A DNA stretch of 39,569 bases from Oscillospiraceae bacterium (lineage in GTDB: Bacteria; Bacillota; Clostridia; Oscillospirales; Acutalibacteraceae), in the NCBI GenBank assembly GCA_031280825.1, contig JAITGE010000013.1:1-39569 (forward strand), in the 5' to 3' direction. Below are positions 1 to 8,389 of the stretch, piece by piece; positions within the stretch are counted from its first letter, which is position 1; each line of letters opens with the position of its first letter. The notes under the pieces were generated by a model. It had not been told where the DNA came from. It searched no databases and saw only the letters and a list, made by a program, of their open reading frames with translations. A program made the translations under genes and the position numbers.

Positions 1-122
1 AGTTTTCCTACCGCTTCAACCGACGCTTCCAGCAGCCTTCTCTATTCGACCGCCTGTTGAGTGCCGTCACAGATTCCCCGCCGCTGGGATTGGTGGTGTT
101 AAAGGGATAGTCATATTATTTT
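1..122 (+). mobile_element. 3' end of an IS1595-family (ISXO2-like) insertion sequence
   Basis: Bases 3-110 encode the last 35 residues of a transposase, ending at TAG (108-110). The tail contains YRFNRRF followed by LFDRLLSAV and DSPPL, which matches the C-terminal pattern of IS1595/ISXO2 DDE transposases (recalled family pattern, not a search). The bases just after the stop (GGGATAGTCAT, about 105-115) are a candidate for the right terminal inverted repeat, but the left end is outside the window. The element abuts the RHS reading frame in the middle of a domain, so it probably inserted into and truncated that gene. Confidence 0.6.
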
Positions 123-3100
123 TTGGGGCAGGAAACCAGGGATTACACGGTGGACGTTCGGGCGGAAAAAGTGCTTCAGAAATGGTATGATACGACGCTC
201 CTTTGGAACAACCAGCCCAAAACCACCGGCGTCGCACTTGCGCTGGGCGACGACGACCCCGAACTGCTCGAACGCAGCTGGTGGATGGGAAAAGGGCCGC
301 AGGGGCTGTATACGTTTGATCTCACCGACGCGGTAAAGGAGTGGATGGACGACGGCGGCGACGAGAATTTCGGCGTCATGCTCAAGGCGGAAGATGAAGA
401 AGAAACGCAAGAAAATTTCTTGCAGTTCGCTTCCTTGTCCTATACGGGCGAGGTCAACCTGGAGCGGCTGAACAGCTTGGTGAACAGCGTAATCAGTTAC
501 CTGATTGCCGGAGGCGCCGAAAGCTTGGGGATTACGCTCCCCTATATTCCTGATTTAGTCAAAATCCGCAACATCCCGATTCACGTCAACCGTTTGGACG
601 CGGAGCCGATCGTGTCGATTCACTACATCAGCACGACGGGCCTGGAGAACTATTACAGCTACGAAACAATGGATATGGGGCGCTCCGGCGCGGGGTATGT
701 CAACCACTACAACGGTGCTTTGACCTATGTTCAGCCAACCGCAGAAATGGGCGGCGAGCGTATGCCGGTGGGGCTTTCGCATGTCTATAATTCCAACCAT
801 GACCGTTCGGACGGCGAGCTTTGGAACATGAAAACGGGCGTTGGCTTCCGCATGAGCCTGTTCGAGCAGATCAACCCAATCAATACCTACGAGTCGCTTC
901 GCGGCAGGGGGATGGAATACTTTGTCGAGGTGATCGACTGGCTGGATATGGGCGGGTTGGGCGAATTCATCATAGAGGCCATAGGTACGCCAAGGCATTA
1001 TTACACAATGGTCGATGGAGACGGCACGGAGCACTGCTTCGTCCAGCATGAAGACCGGGATAAACGGGATCAATTCCTAAGCGAAGTCAACAAAAAAATA
1101 GTGCTGAAAAAAGTGGGCGACACGATTGAAATTGAAGACGAGTACGGCAACAAAAAAATTTATTCCGATTGGAAGCTGGAAGATCTCGGATGGGATGAAC
1201 TGAACAACATTGCCCGCCGTTACAGATTTTTGAATACCATCCGCGACGCCAACGGCAACGAGACGAATATTTTCTATCAAAATGGCCGCATTTCGAGAAT
1301 TGTGGACACGATTGGCCGCGAGTTCAAATTTGAGTATGACGGCGATGGCTATTTGACGAAAATCATAGATCAAAACAACAGGATAACACAGTATTCATAC
1401 AATAAAAGCGATTATTATGTGCCTGTTCTGAGCCAAATCACCTATCACGACAGCCAAACAGCCAGATTCACTTATTCGAACAGGCAAGATACAAACGCGG
1501 ACGACTGGAACCGCACACGGCTGGAGGCCGTCAGCAACCCGGACGATCACCACTTTGAATTTGAACTCACAAAGGTGCCGACCAGCAGGCGCACCAATTA
1601 CCGTGTTGACGAAATTAAGCACGGCATTGGCGGGAGCGTTTCGGTCACACCTAATCCGGATATTGTCACCCCCGGCATAGTCATCGCTGATAAAACCGGA
1701 AACTTTTGGCAGAGAGCCGCATATTGGATCAGCTGGGCTGTCTACCAGTTGGTTTGGACTGTATTGCTTCGCCCAAGCTGGCTGCAAATTGACGACCATG
1801 GCCGGTGGTATATCTTATTCGACCAGCCGGATGATCCGATATACGGCGACAAAGACGACATCGTAGATTTTAATTTCGAACACGATGTTTCAACTGTTTC
1901 GTTGGACTACAAAAGCAACCGAACAACCGTTATAAGCTCGCTGGGCGAAACGAAGGGAATCACCTATGTGTTCGACCGGGCGGGCCGCGCCGTGGGCGCG
2001 AAGGACAATACCACCGGCGACAACGCGTTCATGAGCTATACCAGCAGCGGCGGCGTACAGAACCTGCCCGGTTTCGCGGCGGGCGCTGCCGTTGTACACA
2101 ATTTACTGGGCAACCCCAGCAACGAAGGCAGCGGCGGCAACTGGAAAGGCGGAACAACCGTAACAGCAGATGCTTTCGCTGGAATTAAGTCGTGGAAAAT
2201 CAGTTCGGGCCAAGAGCTGAAATACAGCAATGCCCCGCTTGAGCGAGGCGCGACGTATACTCTTTCGCTGATGGCAAAACAGGCGGCGGGTTCAGGCGGC
2301 GCAACAGCCGCTTTGTATTATGGAGAAGATCCATTCCCGCTTGATCTCACAGACACTTGGGATCGCTTTACTGTGACGTTCAAGAGTAATAGCACCAAAT
2401 TAGACTTTTCCGTTGAAGCCATCGGCGGGGATGTGTTGGTCGACGCGGCGCAGCTGGAGAAAAACGGCGGCGCTTCGCCTTTCAATTACCTGGCCAACAG
2501 CCATTTTGACACAGACCTTAAGACGGATGAGTGGCAAATCGCGGGCAAAGGCAACGATGACAAGCGCCGAAAAATAGCTGAAGACGGCAAAGACATCAAT
2601 GAAGTGGTCATTCATGGCGAACCGCAAACGGAAAAAGCGCTGTGGCAGCAAATCCCGTTGAATGGGAATGCAGTCGGGCAAATGCTGCTGTTCGGCGCGA
2701 CAGCTTCGATTGTCTCGGTCAGGGAAAAAGCGGAGAAAACCAGGGTTTCTGTTGAGTTTTTGAACGCTGCCGGAAACGTCATTCCGCTCGAAGACAGAGA
2801 CGCGGATGAAGAAGAAGACGAGCAGTACAACAATGTAAAAGACAACCGTGTGTTCGCCAATTTCAACAGAGATATTCGGCCTTCCTTAAATGATAGCACC
2901 GACATAGGTCTCCAAACAACTGCGACAGCGTATTTAATCCCCAAAAACGCTGTTTCCGTAAAACTTTACATAAGCTACGATAATCAGGCTGGTGAAAGTG
3001 TGAAAGACGCCGCGCTAACACGCAACGCTATGCGTGTGCGCAATGCCTTTGCGTATATCGGGGCAGGCGGCACGAATGTTGACTATCTGGATGGCAAGCT

Positions 3101-5750
3101 GGATCAAGTGACGACGGGCGGCGGGATCGCGAATTATACCTGGGACGGGCCAAAGGTAACGGAAGTGGAAGTTAAGAGGCCCCCAACCAAAAGAGAAATT
3201 GATGGAATTGAGCGGCTGGATGAACGAGTAGAGAAAATTGAGTATACCTACGGCGAAAGTAACACAAAAAACAAGTTCAATGTGATCAAATCTGTGGAAA
3301 GCAAAGAGGACGGCGAGGGCAGTTATCTTCTCACAGAAACAACATATGATTACAAAACGGCAGGCACAAATAGTTATAATCGGGTCAGCAACAGCCTGAC
3401 CGCACGGGAGATTGGCGGCATTTTGACCGAATCGAATGTGCGGACGTTTAAATCTTCGGATGGTGCAACTCCAGCGATTGGCGTTATGCCTTTGACCAAC
3501 AAGCAAACCGTTGCATACACCAATGACGGCAACGATGTTGCACGGGTTGACGACAGCAGCACCGGGCAGTGGGTCGAATACAGCTATGAAAGCCGAAATC
3601 ATAACATTCCGACAGAAGTCAGGGCTTCGGACGAATCACGCTCCACGTATCATTATAACGAGGGCTCGCCCGCGCTCAGCAACGCATTCGATATCCTCAC
3701 AGGCGTTCGCGCGTATGACGGCGCGGACGTGTATCAGAACGAATATGACTTTACGGGATTCGGCAGCGGAAACAACGACACAATATCCGGCTTGCTGGAG
3801 AGCATTAAACACAATGACACGGAGTATTCCTTCGCGTATGATGTGTTTGGGCAAGTGGAAAATGTGAAAATCGGCGGGCAGGCGCTGGTAGAAAATACCT
3901 ATGCCGAGGAGGACGGCCAACGTGCCGACGGCTCTCCGATCAGGCGTTTTGCATTGGAAGAAACATCCTACAAAAACGGCTTCACGTATGCGCCCTCGTA
4001 TGATGAGCGCGGGCGCGTTGTCGCCGAACGCTGGAACGGCGCGGCGGCACCCAATTTCGCATATGCATTCAGCGGCAGCGGGACGCTCTCCCGAGCGATC
4101 AATAACGAGACAAGCCAAGAGACGCAATTCGGCTATGATATGCAGGGGCGCCTGACGGATATTTACACCGAAAGTAAAGTTCCGTCCGCAATGATGTCCA
4201 ATCGGGTTCGGTTGGGCCTGAACGGCGACGGGCAACTGGAGGATTTCCGGCTTGCCGTCAATGGCGGTTTGCTGTCGCGGGTGCGCTATGACTATGATGA
4301 CTTTGACCGACTTTCCGCTACTTTGTTTATGGGCAGGGAATTGAAATACAACTACAGCCCTGTCACAAGCCGCTTGATCGGCACGAGCATGGCGCTGAAT
4401 GGCGACGAAGCGAAAACCGTGTTCACTTATGATGACAGGCCGAACGGCGGGGCGCTGCTGGCTGGGAATGTGCTCTCCATGACGAACGACTTGCCGGGCG
4501 CCGCCAACGACACGACCTATGCATACGCCTACAAGCCGGGCAGCTCGCACATTGAGAGCATTTCGGTCAACGGCGCGCCGCAGCATGCCTATGAGTACGA
4601 CAAAATTGGCCAGCTGAAGAGCGATAATACGACATTATATGATTATGACCTCGGCGGAAACTTGAGGGCAGTGACCGAAAATGGCGTTGTCACGAAAATA
4701 CTTCATTATGATAATCCCGGTTGGCGCGACCAACTAACCGCATACACCACTGAAAACGCAACCAAAACGCTCGCCTATGATGCCATTGGCAATTTGGCGC
4801 AGTATGATGGCCACACCTACACTTGGCAAAAAGGCAGCCAATTGGCAAGCATTTCGGGCAATGTGAACGCGCAGTACACCTATGATTATACGGGCTTGCG
4901 CAGCAGCAAGACGGTTGACGGCGTAAAAACTGATTTTGTCTGGGCCGGTGGCCTGCTCATGGCGCAGATTGGCAGTGATGGCAATGTGATTGCATGGAGC
5001 TACGACCAAGGCGGGAAAATGCTTGGGTTTACCCTCGATGGTGTGCCGTATTTCTACCTGCGCAACTTGCAGGGCGATGTGGTTGCTATTCATGATGTCA
5101 GCGGCAATGTAGTAGCTACCTATGAGTACGATGCTTTGGGGAATATTCTTACTGCTGATGGGGTGCTGGCGCTGATTAACCCGATTAGGTATCGGGGGTA
5201 TTACCATGACTCTGAAACCGGTTACTACTATTGCCAGAGTCGCTACTATAACCCAGAGTGGTGTCGGTGGATTAGTGCGGATGTGTTGATGGATACCGGC
5301 GATGGCATACTGGGGACTAATATGTATGCGTATTGCTATAACAATCCCATCTCATACATTGATTTCGGTGGGGAAATGGCTGAACTAGCTATGGCGGGGG
5401 CAGGTGCCGCGGGGGGCGCGATGACCGCTGTGGGAGGAATGGCAGCAGCAGGTGGAGTAAATGCATGGAATCCTATAGGTTGGGTGTTACTTGGGGCAGC
5501 AGCAGTTACCGCAGTTGGAGTTGGCGTCTATTTTGGTGTCCAATATGCCAATGATGTGGCCTTAACAAACTCTATAAACTTAATGAACTTTGCGTCATCT
5601 GCAGCAACGCCACCTCCACCCAATAGGGGAGGCAAAGGAACTCAGGTATCATCTAAAACACTATACAACAAAAAAGGATATCGCATTGATGTGGAAAATC
5701 CAGGAAATCGTCTCGGGCAAATCCATGTGCAGGTTGATGGAAAAAAATAG
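123..5750 (+). CDS. RHS-repeat protein with truncated DNRLRE N-terminus and toxin-domain stub (both ends damaged)
   Basis: 1875 codons are open, but the TTG at 123 is probably not a real start: it has no Shine-Dalgarno and falls inside a DNRLRE-type adhesin domain (about residues 5-115, with DYTVDVRAEK and WNNQP). The first half of that domain and any signal peptide are missing next to an IS end. Downstream are YD/RHS repeats (from about residue 390), two carbohydrate-binding-like beta-sandwich segments (about 660-790 and 790-1000), more YD repeats, and the RHS core motif (YEYDALGN, RYRGYYHD, YYYCQSRYYNPEW; about 1665-1735). A glycine/alanine-rich hydrophobic stretch follows (about 1753-1816). 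The last 30 residues (KTLYNKKGYRIDVENPGNR onward) look like the first part of a C-terminal toxin domain of secreted RHS/WapA-type polymorphic toxins, cut off by TAG. Probably a former contact-dependent toxin or surface protein, now likely non-functional. Confidence 0.85.
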   Translation: MGQETRDYTVDVRAEKVLQKWYDTTLLWNNQPKTTGVALALGDDDPELLERSWWMGKGPQGLYTFDLTDAVKEWMDDGGDENFGVMLKAEDEEETQENFLQFASLSYTGEVNLERLNSLVNSVISYLIAGGAESLGITLPYIPDLVKIRNIPIHVNRLDAEPIVSIHYISTTGLENYYSYETMDMGRSGAGYVNHYNGALTYVQPTAEMGGERMPVGLSHVYNSNHDRSDGELWNMKTGVGFRMSLFEQINPINTYESLRGRGMEYFVEVIDWLDMGGLGEFIIEAIGTPRHYYTMVDGDGTEHCFVQHEDRDKRDQFLSEVNKKIVLKKVGDTIEIEDEYGNKKIYSDWKLEDLGWDELNNIARRYRFLNTIRDANGNETNIFYQNGRISRIVDTIGREFKFEYDGDGYLTKIIDQNNRITQYSYNKSDYYVPVLSQITYHDSQTARFTYSNRQDTNADDWNRTRLEAVSNPDDHHFEFELTKVPTSRRTNYRVDEIKHGIGGSVSVTPNPDIVTPGIVIADKTGNFWQRAAYWISWAVYQLVWTVLLRPSWLQIDDHGRWYILFDQPDDPIYGDKDDIVDFNFEHDVSTVSLDYKSNRTTVISSLGETKGITYVFDRAGRAVGAKDNTTGDNAFMSYTSSGGVQNLPGFAAGAAVVHNLLGNPSNEGSGGNWKGGTTVTADAFAGIKSWKISSGQELKYSNAPLERGATYTLSLMAKQAAGSGGATAALYYGEDPFPLDLTDTWDRFTVTFKSNSTKLDFSVEAIGGDVLVDAAQLEKNGGASPFNYLANSHFDTDLKTDEWQIAGKGNDDKRRKIAEDGKDINEVVIHGEPQTEKALWQQIPLNGNAVGQMLLFGATASIVSVREKAEKTRVSVEFLNAAGNVIPLEDRDADEEEDEQYNNVKDNRVFANFNRDIRPSLNDSTDIGLQTTATAYLIPKNAVSVKLYISYDNQAGESVKDAALTRNAMRVRNAFAYIGAGGTNVDYLDGKLDQVTTGGGIANYTWDGPKVTEVEVKRPPTKREIDGIERLDERVEKIEYTYGESNTKNKFNVIKSVESKEDGEGSYLLTETTYDYKTAGTNSYNRVSNSLTAREIGGILTESNVRTFKSSDGATPAIGVMPLTNKQTVAYTNDGNDVARVDDSSTGQWVEYSYESRNHNIPTEVRASDESRSTYHYNEGSPALSNAFDILTGVRAYDGADVYQNEYDFTGFGSGNNDTISGLLESIKHNDTEYSFAYDVFGQVENVKIGGQALVENTYAEEDGQRADGSPIRRFALEETSYKNGFTYAPSYDERGRVVAERWNGAAAPNFAYAFSGSGTLSRAINNETSQETQFGYDMQGRLTDIYTESKVPSAMMSNRVRLGLNGDGQLEDFRLAVNGGLLSRVRYDYDDFDRLSATLFMGRELKYNYSPVTSRLIGTSMALNGDEAKTVFTYDDRPNGGALLAGNVLSMTNDLPGAANDTTYAYAYKPGSSHIESISVNGAPQHAYEYDKIGQLKSDNTTLYDYDLGGNLRAVTENGVVTKILHYDNPGWRDQLTAYTTENATKTLAYDAIGNLAQYDGHTYTWQKGSQLASISGNVNAQYTYDYTGLRSSKTVDGVKTDFVWAGGLLMAQIGSDGNVIAWSYDQGGKMLGFTLDGVPYFYLRNLQGDVVAIHDVSGNVVATYEYDALGNILTADGVLALINPIRYRGYYHDSETGYYYCQSRYYNPEWCRWISADVLMDTGDGILGTNMYAYCYNNPISYIDFGGEMAELAMAGAGAAGGAMTAVGGMAAAGGVNAWNPIGWVLLGAAAVTAVGVGVYFGVQYANDVALTNSINLMNFASSAATPPPPNRGGKGTQVSSKTLYNKKGYRIDVENPGNRLGQIHVQVDGKK

Positions 5751-5782
5751 GCCAGCTGGGCGACGGCACACGCTACAGGCGT

Positions 5783-6811
5783 ATGATACCCGTGCAGGTT
5801 TCGGGGCTTTGTGAAGCGACAGCCATTGCTGCCGGGTCGAATCATACGATTGCGCTGAAAAACGACGGCACGGTTTGGGCCTGGGGTCAAAATGCGCACG
5901 GGCAGTTGGGCGACGGCACGACAGCGACGCGCACGTCGCCCGTACAAGTACAAAGTCTTGAGGGCGTCACCGCCATTGCCGCGCACGACAACCACACCTT
6001 GGCGCTGCGCAGCGACGGCACGGTCTGGGCCTGGGGCGACAACGGCAGGGACCAGCTGGGCGACGGTACTTTAGTTTCGCATTCTTCGGTACCCGTACAG
6101 GTGCAGGGCTTAGACGGCGTAACAGCCATCGCGGCGAGCTGGGGACACAGCCTGGCGCTGGCAGATGACGGGTCTGTGTGGGCCTGGGGCAATCTGCAAT
6201 TGGGCGATCCGCCGACGCAGCCGACGCCAACGGCAGCGGAATTACGCCCGCGAAAAGTGGACATCGACAGCGTGACAGCCATCGCGGCGGGCGGAGCCAC
6301 TGCGGCGGCCATACACAGCGACGGCACGGTTTGGACTTGGCAAAATGCGGATGAAACCCCGGCGCAGGTAGAGAATCTCAGCGGCGTGACGAAAATTGCG
6401 GCAGGCGCGCATCACTTTCTCGCCCTAAAACAGGACGGCACGCTTTGGGCTTGGGGAGACAACAAGTTTGGTCAACTGGGCGACGGCACGATTGTGAATA
6501 GCGACGTCCCTGTGCAGTTGGTCGAGTGCACTGGCGTGGCGGCAATCGCGGCGCATGACCACAGCCTGGCGCTCAAAAGCGACGGCGTGGTCTGGGCTTG
6601 GGGGAGCAATATCCGTGGTCAGCTTGGCAGCGGCGTAAGCGGAACAGAAAGTTCCCTCGCAACGCCGGCGCCAGTGCAAAGCCCATTCCAACGCGGCTTG
6701 CTCAAAGATAATGTGCTCAATTTGTTTGATACGCACCCTTGGTGGCGGAGCCTGTGCGGATTTTTGCAGTTTGTCTTTCGCTATCTCCTGTTTGGTTGGC
6801 TTTGGATGTGA
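5783..6811 (+). CDS. RCC1-repeat protein, N-terminally truncated
   Basis: Six RCC1-type repeats of about 45-50 residues (pattern VTAIAAG..H.LALK.DGTVWAWG.N..GQLGDGT) fill almost the whole product and form a beta-propeller in characterised members. The ATG at 5783 lies inside the first visible repeat. The same frame is already coding from 5750 (GQLGDGT), back to a stop at 5735-5737, so the true start and any signal peptide are gone. The C-terminal 35 residues are aromatic and hydrophobic (WWRSLCGFLQFVFRYLLFGWLW) and could anchor the protein in the membrane. The fragment starts in a different frame, 0-35 bp after the truncated RHS toxin stub. Repeat 4 is degenerate (TVWTWQNADETP). Probably a remnant of a secreted surface protein. 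Confidence 0.75.
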   Translation: MIPVQVSGLCEATAIAAGSNHTIALKNDGTVWAWGQNAHGQLGDGTTATRTSPVQVQSLEGVTAIAAHDNHTLALRSDGTVWAWGDNGRDQLGDGTLVSHSSVPVQVQGLDGVTAIAASWGHSLALADDGSVWAWGNLQLGDPPTQPTPTAAELRPRKVDIDSVTAIAAGGATAAAIHSDGTVWTWQNADETPAQVENLSGVTKIAAGAHHFLALKQDGTLWAWGDNKFGQLGDGTIVNSDVPVQLVECTGVAAIAAHDHSLALKSDGVVWAWGSNIRGQLGSGVSGTESSLATPAPVQSPFQRGLLKDNVLNLFDTHPWWRSLCGFLQFVFRYLLFGWLWM

Positions 6812-6823
6812 ACTTGTCTGCCA

Positions 6824-6864
6824 AAGTGAAGCAAACACCCCTCACACGGTGTTTTGCTTCACTT
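6824..6864. repeat. Hairpin element 1 (GTGAAGC...GCTTCAC)
   Basis: AAGTGAAGCAAACACC pairs with GGTGTTTTGCTTCACTT (one extra T on the right arm) around an 8-base loop, starting 12 bp after the RCC1 stop codon. There is no clean T-run after it, so it is only a weak terminator candidate. It ends in TTGGCTT, as does a second hairpin at 6950-6983, which suggests one element in two copies. Confidence 0.6.
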
Positions 6865-6949
6865 GGCTTTCTTCCGAGGGAGAACAATCTCTGAAAGTTC
6901 CTATTTACAAGGAATCCCAATCTTCGCAACTAAAACATTTCCCATTCCC

Positions 6950-6983
6950 AACTGAAGCAGATTGCACTGCATTCGCTTCAGTT
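6950..6983. repeat. Hairpin element 2 (AACTGAAGC...GCTTCAGTT)
   Basis: A perfect 9-bp inverted repeat, AACTGAAGC (6950-6958) with GCTTCAGTT (6975-6983), is followed by GGCTTGCGTTTTTGCGCCGC. The outer arms and the trailing TTGGCTT resemble element 1 about 120 bp upstream, while the inner sequence differs. Confidence 0.55.
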
Positions 6984-7529
6984 GGCTTGCGTTTTTGCGC
7001 CGCAAGCTCACTCGCAGTCATCGTCAAAATCAGCATCATCGGGTATGCCGAAACTCCACCAGATCTTATTGTTTTTGCGAAAATGCCGTATGCCCGGTAA
7101 TTATAACACAGAAACGCAAAAGCGCAAACAAAATTTCCGAATCACCATATATTGCCGAACAGTCACAAAAATTTTACCAACAATATGAAAAAACTATTGC
7201 AATTTATACTGCGGCGTGCTAAACTATAAAAGTGCTTAAAGTTCACGTTGAAGGGATTGTTCACATGCGAAAAATACTTGCGTTTGCCACTGGCTGATTG
7301 CCTGAAGGGGCGCGGCGAGTGGCACCCATCGGAAATAAATCCGGCTGGGAAGTTCCTCCGCGCCGACCCGTATGAAGCAATGGGCGTATTTTCGGCAATT
7401 GTCAACTTGGGGAAAATAGGCGTGTTCTCGGCTGGAACACCGTTAACAGCGGTGGTTTCGGCCTTTTTTATATTTTCAGGACTTGCATAAAACGATATCA
7501 TATTCCGCAGGTTTTTCTTCGCGCAAAAA
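6984..7529. other. Intergenic, no convincing gene
   Basis: Reading frames of up to 112 codons exist on both strands (for example 7163-7501 minus and 7248-7490 plus), but they overlap each other, lack a Shine-Dalgarno and show no recognisable motif. A short AT-rich segment (7090-7240) with TATACT and TATAAA boxes precedes an ATG at 7265 whose frame closes after 10 codons. Decayed coding DNA cannot be excluded. Confidence 0.4.
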
Positions 7530-7669
7530 AATCCCCGTGATGGGAAAAAGCAGACAACACTGGCTTGGCTTTTGGCAGGGCGCAGCCAGTGTTGCCTGGA
7601 AGAAACGAAAAACGCACCTTATATATGCGACAGGCATATCGGCGCCTCTTTCCGTGTCTTTTTAGGATT
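7530..7669 (-). ncRNA. Candidate small RNA (minus strand)
   Basis: A well-formed promoter (TTTACA, 17 bp, TATAAT; 7704 to 7676) fires leftward with no convincing gene behind it. Within 140 bp the transcript would form an 11-bp stem (CAACACTGGCT 7555-7565 with AGCCAGTGTTG 7584-7594). A T5 stretch comes next, then a short CCC/GGG hairpin followed by T7 (7530-7550), which could end transcription. The overlapping minus-strand frame (7498-7773) has no ribosome site. I do not recognise an RNA family; the call is inferred from promoter, stem and T-run only. Confidence 0.35.
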
Positions 7670-7675
7670 ATTAGG

Positions 7676-7704
7676 ATTATACCATATTGTGTCATGTTTG
7701 TAAA
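7676..7704 (-). promoter_or_regulatory. Sigma-A-type promoter TTTACA-17-TATAAT
   Basis: On the minus strand the -35 is TTTACA (7704-7699), the spacer is exactly 17 bp and the -10 is a consensus TATAAT (7681-7676). Transcription would run toward the hairpins at 7594-7530. Confidence 0.5.
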
Positions 7705-7850
7705 GGCAAAAAGCAAAATTTTATTGAGGGAGATTTTGATAAGTGAGTAGGAATCGCAACGCAACGCCGTCACCCGCCCCGCTGTAGCTGTCCGCTATTG
7801 ACGCGGCGAGTGGCAGGCACCGCATCAGCGGGCTTCGACCGTCGCCGCAC

Positions 7851-7888
7851 GTGAATTGCTGTGCGAACTAGCATTCACACTCGTTCAC
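7851..7888 (+). repeat. 38-bp repeat, copy 1
   Basis: Begins GTGAATTGCTGTGCGAACTA and continues with GCATTCACACTCGTTCAC. The first 20 bases are identical to 9071-9090 and the rest differs by one gap and two substitutions. GTGAA and TTCAC arms make it partly self-complementary. Confidence 0.75.
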
Positions 7889-7920
7889 TAATACAGGGGG
7901 ATTCTCGTTTTTCCTGTGTG

Positions 7921-7958
7921 GCCGAGGTTTCGCTTTCGGGCGGAGCCTCGGCTTTTTT
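7921..7958 (+). terminator. Rho-independent terminator
   Basis: GCCGAGG (7921-7927) pairs with CCTCGGC (7946-7952) around an 18-base loop and is followed directly by six T and then GTTTTT. It would stop plus-strand transcription before the HTH gene. Because ACAGG/CCTGT arms lie just upstream (7893-7917), an attenuator arrangement is possible. Confidence 0.7.
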
Positions 7959-7978
7959 GTTTTTGAAAAGAAATTTTT

Positions 7979-8005
7979 CAAATAGGAAAAGGGCCTTCCT
8001 ATTTG
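7979..8005. repeat. Palindrome CAAATAGGAA-N7-TTCCTATTTG
   Basis: A perfect 10-bp inverted repeat with a 7-base loop lies about 45 bp upstream of the GTG start of the HTH gene. It could be an operator for the HTH or antirepressor protein or a leader hairpin; the sequence does not decide which. Confidence 0.6.
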
Positions 8006-8049
8006 TGTGTTACCATCAAATTAGAGCCAATCGGAAGGGGGGTGAAGCT

Positions 8050-8385
8050 GTGAATACATACGAGCGCCGGGCGGAAATCATACGTATCTTGACCATCCGC
8101 AAGCGTGAGACGATGGGGCGTCTGGCTGACGAGCTGGGCGTGTCTGACCGCACGATCCGAAACGACATCACCGTACTCACAGCTGAATACCCCCTCGAGA
8201 CCGCCAGGGGCAACGGTGGCTGCGTGAAGCTTGCGGAGTGGTACCATCCGCATCGGAACCTCCTCACACAGGAGGAGCAGCGCGTGTTGTCCCGGTTGGC
8301 CGCTTTTGGCGACGTGCATGACCAGCGGGTTGTGTCGAACATGCTCGCCGCCTATGGCTCACAAAATACACAGAATGGGAGATAG
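8050..8385 (+). CDS. DeoR-type HTH domain protein of a mobile element
   Basis: 111 residues from a GTG start at 8050, chosen because GGAAGGGGGG lies at the correct distance upstream. The N-terminal 55 residues form a typical DeoR/HTH_11 winged helix (RRAEIIRILTIRKRETMGRL, then ELGVSDRTIRNDITVL), with the recognition helix at about 28-40. The C-terminal half has no sensor domain; it is a short basic and helical tail. Proteins of this kind accompany antirepressors in clostridial prophages and integrative elements. The next gene starts 4 bp after its stop, so the two are probably cotranscribed. Likely a transcription factor for the element, ligand unknown. Confidence 0.8.
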   Translation: MNTYERRAEIIRILTIRKRETMGRLADELGVSDRTIRNDITVLTAEYPLETARGNGGCVKLAEWYHPHRNLLTQEEQRVLSRLAAFGDVHDQRVVSNMLAAYGSQNTQNGR

Positions 8386-8389
8386 CTTT

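Larger units (their letters stand above)
7705..8049. other. Non-coding leader of the HTH/antirepressor module
   Basis: This stretch holds no supported gene. It contains one copy of a ~38-bp repeat (7851-7888), a strong terminator (7921-7958) and a 10-bp-stem palindrome (7979-8005) ahead of the HTH gene; these are listed separately. Confidence 0.5.

Noticed and set aside
123-125. TTG as the genuine start of the RHS protein
   Set aside because: No Shine-Dalgarno, no signal peptide, and the position is inside a domain next to an insertion-sequence end.
3636-4586. 316-codon minus-strand frame inside the RHS gene
   Set aside because: It is antisense to well-formed YD repeats, has no ribosome site, and follows from the GC-rich codon bias of the RHS gene.
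7248-7490. 80-codon plus-strand frame
   Set aside because: TTG start without a ribosome site and no recognisable domain; an equally long minus-strand frame overlaps it.
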